DNA of 64,000 bases, taken from the NCBI RefSeq assembly GCF_003672135.1, contig NC_039507.1, positions 3,224,001-3,288,000 of the forward strand, given 5' to 3'. Below, one piece after another: positions 1 through 12,827 of the stretch. This DNA is from Ooceraea biroi. Taxonomy: Eukaryota; Arthropoda; Insecta; Hymenoptera; Formicidae. The first letter of the stretch is position 1. Each line of letters starts with the position of its first letter. The notes below the pieces were generated by a model, which saw only the letters and a program-made list of their open reading frames with translations, ran no database searches and was not told where the DNA came from. The position numbers were made by a program, and so were the translations under genes.

Positions 1-2
1 AA

Positions 3-101
3 ATGAGCATTGAAGGAGAAATTACAAGTGTTTATTTAAGAGAAACTGACTATGCAGTTGAAGAACCTGTTTTCGCAAATGTAGCAAACAAATATTCTTA
101 G
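3..101 (+). CDS. Possible last coding exon of an upstream gene (partial)
   Basis: An open frame enters from the window edge and closes with TAG at 99-101. From the first in-frame ATG it reads 32 residues beginning MSIEGEITSVYLRETDY and ending FANVANKYS. The composition (acidic, mixed hydrophobic, no low complexity) looks like protein, but I do not recognise the family. If real it is the 3' end of a plus-strand gene lying mostly outside the window, with the next gene starting about 550 bases later on the same strand. The acceptor site would be before position 1, so it cannot be checked here. A chance ORF of this length is quite possible. Confidence 0.35.
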   Translation: MSIEGEITSVYLRETDYAVEEPVFANVANKYS

Positions 102-647
102 AAATCACTTTCTCAATGAAAATATCTGAAAACACCGTTGGAGATTTTGACCCAATCTATCCAGGGAAGTCTATTGGAACATTCGAAATTGATTTGTCCG
201 ATAGAAGCCTGGATTGTCGAGGCAGCTAGAGGGGCGCACGTAGGTAAATTGAGAGAGACGACGTATTCATCAGTGCGAAAGACCCATCCCCCCCGAGCAT
301 GTTGTAAAAAGTATCAATTTGCGAAGGAATACGAGAGGTTGTCAGGGAGCAGCCAGATTTCACAGACACACGCGTGGCTCTGACGGGTCAAAGATCGCAT
401 CGAGGGCAGAGAGGAAGAGAGAGAAAGAGAGAAAGGATCGTGAAAGTTTCGAAGTGGAAGTCAAAAGAAAAGCCTATTCAAGAGGTGGTCGCCTTGAATG
501 GCGCGTTCCCGAAGTCGGGGAAGATCGTAAAGGTGATTCTCGAGTGGCGGTTTTAACCCCTGTCCTACGAGGGGAATAAATAAATACGGGTTTCGCGTCT
601 ATCGGAGGAAGGATAAGCGTTAGGAAAATACGGCGAAGCGGACGAAG
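102..647 (+). promoter_or_regulatory. Presumed 5' flank/UTR of the Mieap-like gene
   Basis: This stretch separates the putative upstream terminal exon from the first candidate ATG of the Mieap-like gene at 648. It is GA-rich around 400-440 and moderately GC-rich from 440 to 640. Overlapping short ORFs are present in several frames (for example 138-383 and 319-579), none with recognisable protein sequence. It most likely holds 5' UTR and promoter, but no TATA box or initiator stands out. Confidence 0.35.
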
Positions 648-820
648 ATGAGCAGACAAAGTGTACCACCCCCAAGCATCAATTCGTGCGAGAGGATCAG
701 ACCGGAGCGACCTAGAAACACGATACAGAGGCTCGTGTGGGGTCCTGGTTCACAGTTCCAGGTTGGTCATATCGGCATCCCAGAGGATGAAGGCTCGAAT
801 CCGCGAATGGCGTTGAGACG
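648..820 (+). CDS. Candidate first coding exon of the Mieap-like gene
   Basis: ATG at 648 opens a frame reading MSRQSVPPPSINSCERIRPE and on through a non-repetitive sequence. Exon 2 needs two bases from the preceding exon. The only good donor in that phase is GTACGT at 821, which makes a split Arg codon and joins to LLRLYEGRQYREAAGFL. However, the open frame continues past this donor with plausible protein (RRYVDSHFTEIIKQHEP), and donors at 867, 885 and 916 are in the wrong phase. An extra small exon or another start is therefore possible. Confidence 0.45.
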
Positions 821-3800
821 GTACGTAGACTCACATTTCACGGAAATTATTAAACAGCACGAGCCGGTATTGAGTTTCAGAGCAGTGATCCTCACATTGT
901 TTTTTTTCTACACACGTAAGAGAAGACCGTGTTCGAAATGTACCGTGCAATTTTTTAAAAATTAAATATCCAGCGTAATAAAGGTCAATTAAAAGTGCAA
1001 TATAGTACATACTCTCAAGATTGCTTCAAAATTTCTTCGCATAAAAGAAATATTGCGATAAAAAGAAAAATATTGTAGAACCATCGCATTAGAGAGCTTA
1101 ATAGAAATTTCTCTTGCGCTTCTAATTAATCAACCTTAGTAACACGACATAAAACTGCATTTTCAAAAGAACAGCGCACAAATGTTTTACGTTCCAAGCG
1201 TGTTTATATAGTTCTATTATCTCCGTAATAAACATATTGCCTCTGGTAATTACGAATAAATAATGTAAACTGCGAGGCACTAGAATGGCTTTTATGTACC
1301 ATATTTATGAGAAGAATTATATAGTAAGAGATTCTGTAAAGCAGGAGTACGTCATAATAGGATTTACACGAGGTACGTCGTGTAACAGGATTTACAGATA
1401 CAGATTTGCTTGGTCCATACGTCACGAAATCCGTTGTAACGGATGCGCGCATGCAATTAACCATCTCTCGCATTATTGAATCACATTGCGTGTTTCTGGA
1501 GTCAAGAATCAGAGGTAATTACCGACACATCCATCAGCCAGACAGCCGTGGCATGTAATAGGTTTATTTAATTCCCACGTATGCTCGTCGCGGACCAATA
1601 GAGCACCGAGGGAGAGAGTAACATGATAATCAGTTACACGAAGACGGCCGATCAATAGAATCCACGAAAATTACGTAGTGGCGCAAAAAGTGGTGAAAAC
1701 GTGGCTCGCGCATAATAACAGCGGTATAAATGCGATCTCGCGGAGCCGTGCGATAAATCCGCTTAACGCCGTTTCCTAATAACAGTAATTCTCGCGGTAA
1801 TAAATCCCCGGCGGACTGATTTGTCTGCTAGACGAGATAAATTAACGCGTCCTCGACGCGACTCCTTAATAACGGTAATCCGCGATTACGATTGATCGCC
1901 GTACTTACGTAAGACTAGCGAAGTACGTAATTAGCGTCGACACTTTGCCCTCAAGTAACGACTGGTAAATCCATGTGTACCGCATTAAATGCATCGTATT
2001 AATTGTTAACTTTATTTAGCGTAATCGAATTTTTAATCATAAAGTTAGGAACAACGCACAACTTTAACGCACAGAATAATTCTGCGAATAATTCTTTGTA
2101 AATGCATTTAATCGATCCATTGATCCATATTTTATGGTGACTACTTTTTGTGTTAATATCATTGAGCATTTTATAAAAATTATTTGTTATATTAAATAAT
2201 AACATCAAACGGATAGGAATATTTATAGTACATTTACTGAAACTTTAATTTGCTAATTCAATATGTAAGTAAAATATTTATTTTTATTTCCTGCAATATG
2301 CAGATTCAACATGGAGCATAGGATGTAATTTTATTTAATTTTGTTTTCCAGTTTGTGTATATGTATATGTGCGTGTGTGTAATTCGTGTTAAAATTCATA
2401 AATTGAAATATCGCAATGTGATATCAATTGTGAGAGACAATTGCATGCAACTCTGATCAGACGTAAATTACGCGGACATTACCAGCAATCGTAAATCCAA
2501 ACTACAATTCGCCAGTGAATTATTAACGTACATGCCAATATCAGTATTTCCACAAATCTCCGCAAAACCTTCCACACAATTCACGATACGTTACCTTCTG
2601 TACATCCAACAACCACCAATTCTTTCATGCTACACGATGATGAATAGTTGGTATTGTCCTTTCAATATGAATGCTTTTGTACGATAACCAACTTTTGCGC
2701 AAGAATTGACTCCTTTCTCGACTCATATTTTTGCCGCATTCAGTGTAACTGAAAGCGTTTGCTTAGTTCTGTGTATCGTTTTTCCAATCTAAAGACTGGT
2801 ATCTAACATTGAATAAGAATAAAAAATTAGATGTCTTAAAATTAGTTTAATGATAAAAATATCTCCTAAACATAACTCTAAAATTAATTCTAATTATTTT
2901 CCTTTGTATAACGAGAATCCTACACAATGCTACACAATAAAATGATGTGACATTCTTTTTTTCAGGCTGCTGAGGTTATATGAAGGCAGACAGTACAGGG
3001 AGGCGGCTGGTTTTCTGATGAAACTGCCGCATTACACCTTGAAGGCTGCCTTGCCAGATATACCGGTGGATTTGTTGATCGAGACGTTACCGCACAGCCT
3101 TGCCTTGCTGGAAGCACTCTACTCCCGACTGGTAGAGCTGAACATCAGCGATACGAAGATCCTGCGAATCGAGCAAGTCCTCTGGAGAATAGTGCATTTA
3201 ATATCGACTAGTCAGGATCATTTCCGACCGCGGATCTGGTGCAAACTTCTCGTGTCCTTGAACAGACTATCGCCCAGTACCAAGAGCACGCTGATATCGA
3301 GAAGACGCGCCCTAGAGAGAGCCGTAGAAGGACTTGGCAAGCATGGATTAGTATCTTCCTCGCAGACGAGCAGCTCCGAGAATTCCGTAACGTCAAACCT
3401 GGTACCATTACCGGTGGCCCTGAAAGAGGAACTCGAGATCCGAACGGAGACGTACAAATTAGCGTTACACAAGATCGAAAACTTGAGCAAGCACACTGGA
3501 ACCCATAAAGGTACATAACAGTTATTATAGTAATCAAGATCGCATTACCTAGTTTTAAGTTTACCGCGTTGAGAAGAGAAAACCCAAATTTCCGTATAGC
3601 TCTTGATAATCATAATTTGTTATATTGTATTTTCGGCTTCATAAGTACCATGATCGAACCATCATTGACTTTTGAAAACTTTACTGATAAAGTGATAGGA
3701 ATTGCAGCGTTCCATGAGTTTTTTGGATACATGAATAAATCGACGATCGTAATCGTAAATCAAACAGTATTCGACTCGAACAGTATTCAACCAGCGTGTT

Positions 3801-6800
3801 AATGGATATTGATGAAGACAGATAGTAATCATCCATTTTTCACTTACGCAGTTAATTATCCGAAAAACCTGTGCTTACAAGCGTTGAACTAGCAGAGCAA
3901 TATTTCGCCATTATATTTCATCTCACGAATCAGTCTAGATTTTCATGTGAAATTCGGTATTATGATGAGCGAACTGTCGAAATACTCGCAGGAATATGCG
4001 CATTCATTGGCGGAGCCCGGCAAAACGCATTCACCGGTGCGTCGCAATAGTGCATACTACAGCGTGCAGTTATCTTGCGATGGGATTAATGCACATGTAC
4101 GCCACTAACTTGATCGGGATTTAAAGAGAGTTGTACGATCATTCTCTTGTTCCATCACACCGCATGTACATCTGAAGCTTTGCGGAACCGTCGAATATTA
4201 ACGGAGCCACGAACATCGTGTTACGTTTACAAATGCAAATGGACTGATGATGAGGGTGTATTAAGCTATTTACATAGGAAACTACGCCGTTCTCGTTCGC
4301 GTATATCTCCCGTATCGCAATCCACACGCGCAATCCGAGATGTGTCATCGCTCGTGCATTTCCGAAGAGAAACGTGCTAAAGATAAAAGAAACGTGCGTA
4401 TGTAAAATGATGAGTGGCGTCGCCTATATTGATAGGTGTGTGAAGAAACATTACTTTCACAAATACTATATCGTGGAAAAAAGTCGACATTAAAATATCG
4501 AAATTTTCTTATATATAAAGTATAATCAATACACATGTTTCTTTATTAAATTATAACATTTTTATGTATTATTTTACATACATTTTATCGTTTATTTTAA
4601 TGTTAATTTTTATCTAGAAATCTGACGTGATAATGTAGCAATCATTCGCGTTATTGGGTAAATTCATTTGATTACTTATTAGCGACAATGTAATTACGCC
4701 ACGATAATAAAATTAATGTCTTGTGCAGGAAATAGAAATTATTCCACAGCTTTATTCGTTAGATGAAGAAAAGTGCGGTCCGTATATCTATTATGATATT
4801 AAGGGAATAGAACGTCATCCGAACTATAACTTATTGAAGCGTGAAGTGCGGCAATTTATGCCATCCGCGTGAGAGTGCGGATATACCCCATAATTTAATC
4901 TCGCCTCATTATTTAAAGGAAAGTATGGCATATTTCGCTATGATGTCAGATAGTCTCCGCGATTTCGCTGTTCGTGCCGGATATCGAACCGGCTGTTCGT
5001 GTAGCCGGAGGCGCCGTAAGAAGGCGACGGCGAATGCAATAATAATCACCCCGCGCCATCATCGGTTCCGCTCTAATAATAAAAAATAATAATAACATCG
5101 GAGATTGAGAGAGAAAGAGAGAGGCTCCAATCTTTTCTTGTATTTTTGCAGTGGATCAAGGTGTGCAGGCGGCCTCGCATCAGCGACAGCTTTCCCTGAA
5201 ATACAGCGAGATCCAACAACGGCTGATCGATAATCAGAGTCTACTGAATACCTTGGAGAAAGCGGGTGGACCATGTACCTTGGAGAATCTGCTGGCGGAG
5301 CTGAAGCGCCGAGTCGAGCAGGACAAGGAGGCACTCCGACAATGGACAGCCTTGAGAAAATGGACTTCTGGACCGTCGAATACGAAGAATCCGGCCCTAG
5401 CCGCCAGATTGCTACAGTTTGCCCGTGGCTGCGCGCTCGCCCTACAATTCATGAACGAGGATAATTCGCAGGTAGGCAGGATTACACCGATATCATTGAA
5501 TTCTTTCAAAATTTTCTCTTTGAAAGTGCGTGAGTGAAGGTCTCTTTCTTTCCAAGTTGAAACGTACGCAATTTATATGCTTAGGACAATTCTTAGCGAA
5601 CTAATGTTGATTATAGACAATTTTATTATTCGTACGAATATTACACAAACATACACATAAATGGAACCTATGGTTCCCATGTAATTGCACCCGTGTAAAG
5701 AGACTCGTCACCAAACCAATGTTATCTACCCATGAAGAGCAATTTGCGTTTCGCGTAACCGTCCCAAGCGGAAAAAGCGGGAAGAAGCCTGACACAGAAA
5801 CGGCAGTCTGTTGGAAACAATGGGAGCGTCGTTCGTGTGCGATCGCGATTTACTTTTCGTGCCCCCGTGTGCCGCGTGAGAAGCTCGTACGGTCGGCCGC
5901 AACAATATAAGAGAGGTGAAGGACCTAGAACCACGAGGGCGAGAGAATGGCTCAGAAACACACAACACCACCACGATGCTGTGACTGCTACGATTCCCGC
6001 GGGATTGCGGCTTGCGACTCGGCAGCTGATGCGTCCAAGACGATCCACAGACGATGTCAAAGGCTCGCCGTGTGTAACCGCCATGGAATCCCGTAAGGAC
6101 CCTAAGGCGATCCTAAATTACACTAGTTTACTCCTGCAACTGCTTACGCTCGTCTACTCTCGTGTGACGGTCGCACACAAATCGCACGTTCGACATCAAC
6201 TTGCGAAACAAAATGCAAACGACGGCTAAATGAACGAGATGAACTCAATCGTACATAGCAAATCGTCGAAATGCGTCAATTCGAGATGTGAAGATGTGAA
6301 TTGAAACGGATACAATGGCATTTGTGAGATACAGCTCTGATTATATGTGACATTTTATACCAACTGTTAATTATTCAATCTCGTCCATGTGGCCATTTCT
6401 TGCAAAGCGTTTATCAGTGATTGTGATGAAAAGTACGAAAATACACGATGCATAATTATTTCAATGATAACTGAAATGCGTGTTTCATTCGAATAATAAA
6501 ATCGAATACTAAAATCGGAATTTTATTTGTGATCGAAATAAAATGCAATGTTAAAGTGTCCATATGCATTCGCGCACATGACTTGATAACGCATAGAATT
6601 AACGTGACTGAAATAAAAATAATTTTTTAATCGAATAAAGATAAGCGTGCGTGGTGCCAACGTGCCTCAAATGCTCTCGTATTTTCGCGTATTTTCACAT
6701 TCTACAGCCAAAAATGTGATTACAAATTTGCAGATTACGTTATACGAATAATGTTGATTCCAAACTCGATATGCAAAAAAATTGTTTCAAACGTGCGCGC

Positions 6801-9800
6801 GTGAAATTAATATATAATGCATGCGGAGAATTAATATCGCGATAATTAATATCACAAATAATGCCGACTCATGAATTATCATCGCTTTGGAACAATGAGG
6901 CACACACGATAGATATATTATGATACATAGATATATATGTATCCAGTTGTCGCACCGAACTTTTGCGATGCAATAAAAATTGCAAATTAAATCCGCGTCG
7001 GTGGCCGGTACGCTCGACTTTTGAAGCTTTTTCCGGAAAACGTGACGAATTGCGCACAAAATGCAATGGTCAACCATAACTGCGCGATATGTGTGACACG
7101 CGGAACGACACATCACGATGTAACACATCTACGAGGAGAATGGCAATTTCCATTTCGTCGGGCGCAATATAAACGGCGAAATTAGTTTGTTACGTTACCT
7201 TTCCTTTCTCCTCTCTTTTTTTCGACGAAACTCGGGGAAGGACGATGGTCGCTTTGATGGCGAAAAACAATCGCGGCCAACACGGTCAATGAAATTCGGC
7301 ACCATCGACAGAGGGACATCTAAAATGTTTCACGTTAAATGCACTTTAATCGAATGCATCGCATTCACCCTCTCGCGAAATTTACAATTAGTCGAAATTC
7401 GATGGATTCTACTATTGCGATAAACAGCTTTTCGATAATGCGAACGAGCACACGAGCGTTTTTCGAACCGTGTTACTCGCCTAATTTCGAACAAAAACGT
7501 ACAAATAATTATCTCTTTTAATCTAACGATAACCAGAACTTCAAACGATGAGAATGATGGAGACTAGTAAAACGAGGATGGAAAATGGCACCTAAATTGT
7601 TATATAACAGAATCGAATTGGAAAATCCGCTTCGGCATGCCGAAACGCGTTAATTGCTCTCCATTGAGTGCGTTTTAATTGAAAGCTCCGAGTTGGCTGC
7701 AAATCCCAATCGAAAATAGGACGAGTGGGTGCTGCAAATGTACAGTAGTTTCTCCATGATATGCGATATATCGCTCGACTGCTCTTTCATACAGTTTATA
7801 ATATAATAATATTATATTCATAATATTAATATTCCGATTTTTCATTCATGCGCGAAGGAAAACAGCGTATTATTTTCCTTCAATGTGCGTTTTACACATT
7901 TATCGTATGGCGTAATATTGGAATAATATTGGAATGCCGCTAAAAATACATGTTTTGTTAGTTAAGCAATTTTTATCTGCTTTGCAAAATAAATTCGAGC
8001 ATTTCCTCGCGACTGCGAGAATGATGTTTGAGGACAGTAGAATGGAAAAAATGGCACGTGTCCTCGAAAACTGGGTCATCTGGTCATACTCTGGTGCTCG
8101 TTGCGATAAGAGCAGAAATACACAGATGTATATCTAGAAATGTATATGGTTTCATTGCGGGTACTGAAAGAAGATGCTTGGTAATTCAGTACTTTGTACC
8201 CTACACTACATCATCGATTATCCCACATACAGGTATCTCACCTGGATGAGAATCTCGGTGACGATTATGAGGAGGAGTCGAGCAGCGCCGGCTACCACAC
8301 GGACGAGAGCTGCAGCCCAACCCCAGAACCGGTGGTAACTGGTGGCAATTGTGATGTGGGAGAGAATTGTGCGAATCTAACTTTGGCGAACATCACGGTG
8401 GAGAGGCTCACCGAGAGATACGCTGCTCTCTACTCTCAGGCCAATCTGCACACTTTGGATGCTCTAGACGCGTTGGAATCACTCAAAGACGCACCCGACT
8501 TAAAAGCGAAAATTCTCTACTCGGTGGTAGTGGTGAGTATTCGTAAGGCGAAGTTGTTATGCTAACTGTATGCTGGAGAAGCGTTTTCCCGTTCGCGAAA
8601 TCGAGACTTACATCTTCTCGAACTATTTCTAATCATAATCTTGAAATTTCGAAACAGTTGATAACTTTGTACTTCTAATGTGTTAATGTAAGACTTATCT
8701 CAATCAAATCCATGAATCTAGAGTCAAGAGATTTCATTTAAAAAAAATTAAAAATTTTAAGAATAATATATAAAAAATAAAGTCATAAATTTTGACTGAT
8801 AACATAAACTCTCACACGATATTCGATGGGCAACGTAGTAATTATCGATACGGTAACAAGTACGGTAAGTGAGAGAATCTGTGCTATCAAACGGAAATTC
8901 TGCTTTTTTTTCTCGTCGATCAATTTGCCGCGTGATTCTTTCGAATGAAAACGACTGGGCAGCGCAGCAACAAAAGACGCAACGAGGCGACCACAGATTA
9001 TTATACGAGTAGATATACGAGTACACTCGATCATTCGCAGGAACGCATCCGAGTTAGCCATGTGCAGGCGTGAAATTGTCGTGCGAATGTCTGCACAATA
9101 TCCCTGCACAATACGTCGTTGTCCCGCTTCGCAGTTGGATTGTTTAGAGATGATGGAAAATCTAGATAAACGGTCCTCCACTTAAGGATACTTCGAGAAC
9201 TAGTTCATCTGGTCTAATGTCAATCCGTTGTTTTGTTAAGATATAATTAAATGAAGAGTTAATCGATCGTGCGATCAGTCGATTCTGTAGATTCTATAAA
9301 AGCTTTATATCAGATTAATAATAACGTAAATAACTCTAATATATAAGCATACATAAGTTGATATATTTTATTAGTTTCTATGCTTGATATATCCTATTGA
9401 AGTGATTTTATTTTGCCATTCCTATCTTATTGCCATTCTAATCGCAATTTATTGATTGTGATGAAGCTATTGACGCTAACGTACCGTAGTGCGATTGATT
9501 TTATGCGATGCAATCGCGTATAATGATTGATTTCCAGTGTCTCATATAATTTCCCGTTTTTCGTTCCGATCATTACGCGTAAACGATATCGGAAATCATC
9601 ATGATTGCTTTCCGTACAGACGCACAATTAAAACACTACTCCTCGATTATATCGTTTTACGCGTAAATTAAATAGCGTTCATATGTGAAATTCAGTTATA
9701 TGTATCCCGCGCTTTTCCGCGATAAAGGATGCCCTTCTCTTTTTTCGTTAACATATATAATATAACTTTTAAAACATCATAAAATATATCGGCTTCCCTA

Positions 9801-12789
9801 ACACGTGCAATTTATTCCATAAGAATAAACTGTGTGTAATTGTACATATATTCATCGCGACGCGCAGCGAATGAATGACGAATGGCAGATTTGCATTCTC
9901 ACATATCGTTCCCATTTTTCAATTTCGAATGGAAGTCAGGCTTCGATTTCCTGTCCGCACACATGACATAAATCCTAGAAAGGAACGTGGAAAGATCCGC
10001 AAAAGTCGATCAGCGGGAACCAGCTTAATACGTGGGCAATTAACCGATGTACACGTGCTCATCGAGGTGCCTACACGGCTAATATACGGTTCACAGGAAT
10101 TGGATATACGTCATCAAGAGTAAACGCGGGTCATGTCAAAGGTGTCAGAACGTGCAGCGAGATTGGGTTACACCCTGTGCGAGTAGTTCGCAGTACAAAA
10201 TCTAGCGTGCCGTAATCACAACGCGAGAAATTAAACCGTTTAACGGTATCCCGGGGGATTACCCGATGTGCGTGATGGAATTGCTCCGGTAAACATTTTC
10301 TTTAATTCTTTAATACGCTCGTACACACCCGCCGACGTTTAATGGAATATTTTTGGAGGGACTCGCGTCTCTCTCTCTCTCTCTCTCTCTTGGCGTAGGT
10401 ATTACGTATTTCGTTATCAAAATGTAAATATTTCCGCTTAAGCGCGAATATCACGGATAATTGCATCGGATAACGCCTCCGCCTGTACGCGTTTACGCTC
10501 TAGGCAAGAAATACGTTATCCCCTTTAAATTATGCTACCCAGAATATAAATACGTTTCTAAAAATAAAGTCGCATTAGTTTCGCGTGTCAGCTGGAATGA
10601 TTGAACGAACTACCATCGTTTGAACGCTTTCGTCGAGCTCATTTTCGCATGACATTGCATCACGACATTGAATGTTACCGCACAGATCACTATGGAAACT
10701 AAATATCGTGCTGTCCTGACATTGAAAGCTAATGATACCGGAATACGAACAATCGTCATCGCACTATGCAATATTATGAGTATAACGAATCGCCAAGAAG
10801 CGTATTGACGATTTCCTCGGATATCCCAGTGCGCGCATATAAATACGAGCCGTGAGAAGCATCTCGAGTGCAACGAGCCGTGCAAACCGCAAACCTTACA
10901 GACGCGTTCGCGGTTGATCCCGTCGTTTCATGAACGTTGAGAAAAAAGTCGTGCGGTCCACGTATATCACGAAGAACAGGGACAGAGGGAGAGAGAAAGT
11001 CGACAAAATCTAATGGAGAACGCATACACTAGGTCGAGAGTGCGGTATGTCGGCAAACACTTGTTCTCCACTTGCACTCTCGCATCAGGTAACGTGAAAG
11101 CCAGCTGCCAACGAGCACACGATCCTACCGCGAAACGTACACGTGGTGTGTGATTTACACGTTATTTACGCATGTGTAATCACATGCTTTTTGAAGATCA
11201 CATTATGTGAGATCCTTCTACTTCCTATCGAGCGAGTATTTCTCGAGTGGTTCGCGATCAACCTACATTTAACAGAGATTAAATGCGGAAGCGATCTCTA
11301 TTTTATTGTATTTTTAAAATTTTTGATGTTAATTATTCTGATAAGAAAACTTATATCAAAGTTCTATCAAAGTTTGCGTAAAATTAAAGCGAACAATGAG
11401 ATTCCTTGACAGAGATCGTCTTCTGTTCAAGTTTAATTCACGACAAGCTTTTTGTTTCAAGCTTCTAACACGAGAACTTATTCGGTGAAAAGAAAAAGTT
11501 TTTCCGGCAAAAGGAAACTCGTTATTGATTGATCGAATTGATCGAGAAATATATGTATGAATAAAAATTTTTTTCGAAGCACAAAAAGTGACTTCACGTA
11601 TTTTATAAAAATAAAAGACAGTAATAAAGAGAGAAAAGCAGAGTGAAGACTTTTTACACTTTCGATTCAAATTCAAATTCAAGATTACAACGAATATAAG
11701 CATCAAATTATACTTCTTTGAATTTCACGCTGTGTAGAGAAGAAGAAACTTCTTTTACTGCTGGTTTGAAACCGATACAAAGCAAACTTCTCCATCGTAG
11801 GAAGCGTAAAGCGTTCCATTTTGCGTTCACGTCGCGTTTCAGCCAAATAATATAATTATAGCGGAAAATTCGATTTTATGATCAACGAAGTCGTTTGTTG
11901 GTTCGAACACACAAATCATTCATAAATCTCACGAGAGAACATTCAAAACCCAGAAAATGGCTATTACATCATGAATATGTAACTTTAATTTGTTCCGACA
12001 AGAATATGCAAGATTATTAATGTTAATTATCGGCATTTATTAATTAAACACTTACTAATTAATCTTTTTCGCATCAGCTATCGCATTGTATGGTTTATCT
12101 TGTAGTTACACATGACAAACACGCGTGTATGATAAACAGAGAGGGAAAAATTGGGATTCATTTGCCAATCCGCATTAAAAGCGAACAATCTCTTCGTTAA
12201 CAACAAGCGCGCTGAAATCGCGCTTGTTTCCGCGAGATTGTATTAGTGAAAACAAAACACCGTATCTCGCGAAATGAAGTAATTGAAAATCCATCCAGAG
12301 CGCCAGCTTTTGATATTCCCTTTAACCATAAGTGCGAAGGGAAGTGTGGAAAGCCGGAGGAAAAACGGAGAATGAAAGAGCAAGGAAAAGCAAGGAAAAC
12401 CTTCTCTCTCCTCCTTTCTCATATCTAATCGTAAATTTTGAATAGAGCATGCGATGTCTGTATATATAAGTGTGCTGTAAGATTATTTTTACTACCACCA
12501 CGCACCTGTCTCCCGTTCGATCGATGGACCATTAACGTCAAAGCCGTCGGGGAGGAAAAGAGCGAAGGGATGATCGGGTGGTGCGAAAGGGGGGACCGAG
12601 GGAGGATGGCGCACTTTTGCGATGGAGTATACTCGGCAAGTGGCAGCGAGAGAGACGCTGGTCCGTCAGCCTGAGGCTATTAGATACTTTGCATACATAT
12701 ACGGATACATACGGATGCCTTTCACACCGATATCTCGGAAATCGATGAACTAAAATAAATATCCACGAAGAGAGAAACCAACACGCGCG

Positions 12790-12827
<38 letters not shown>

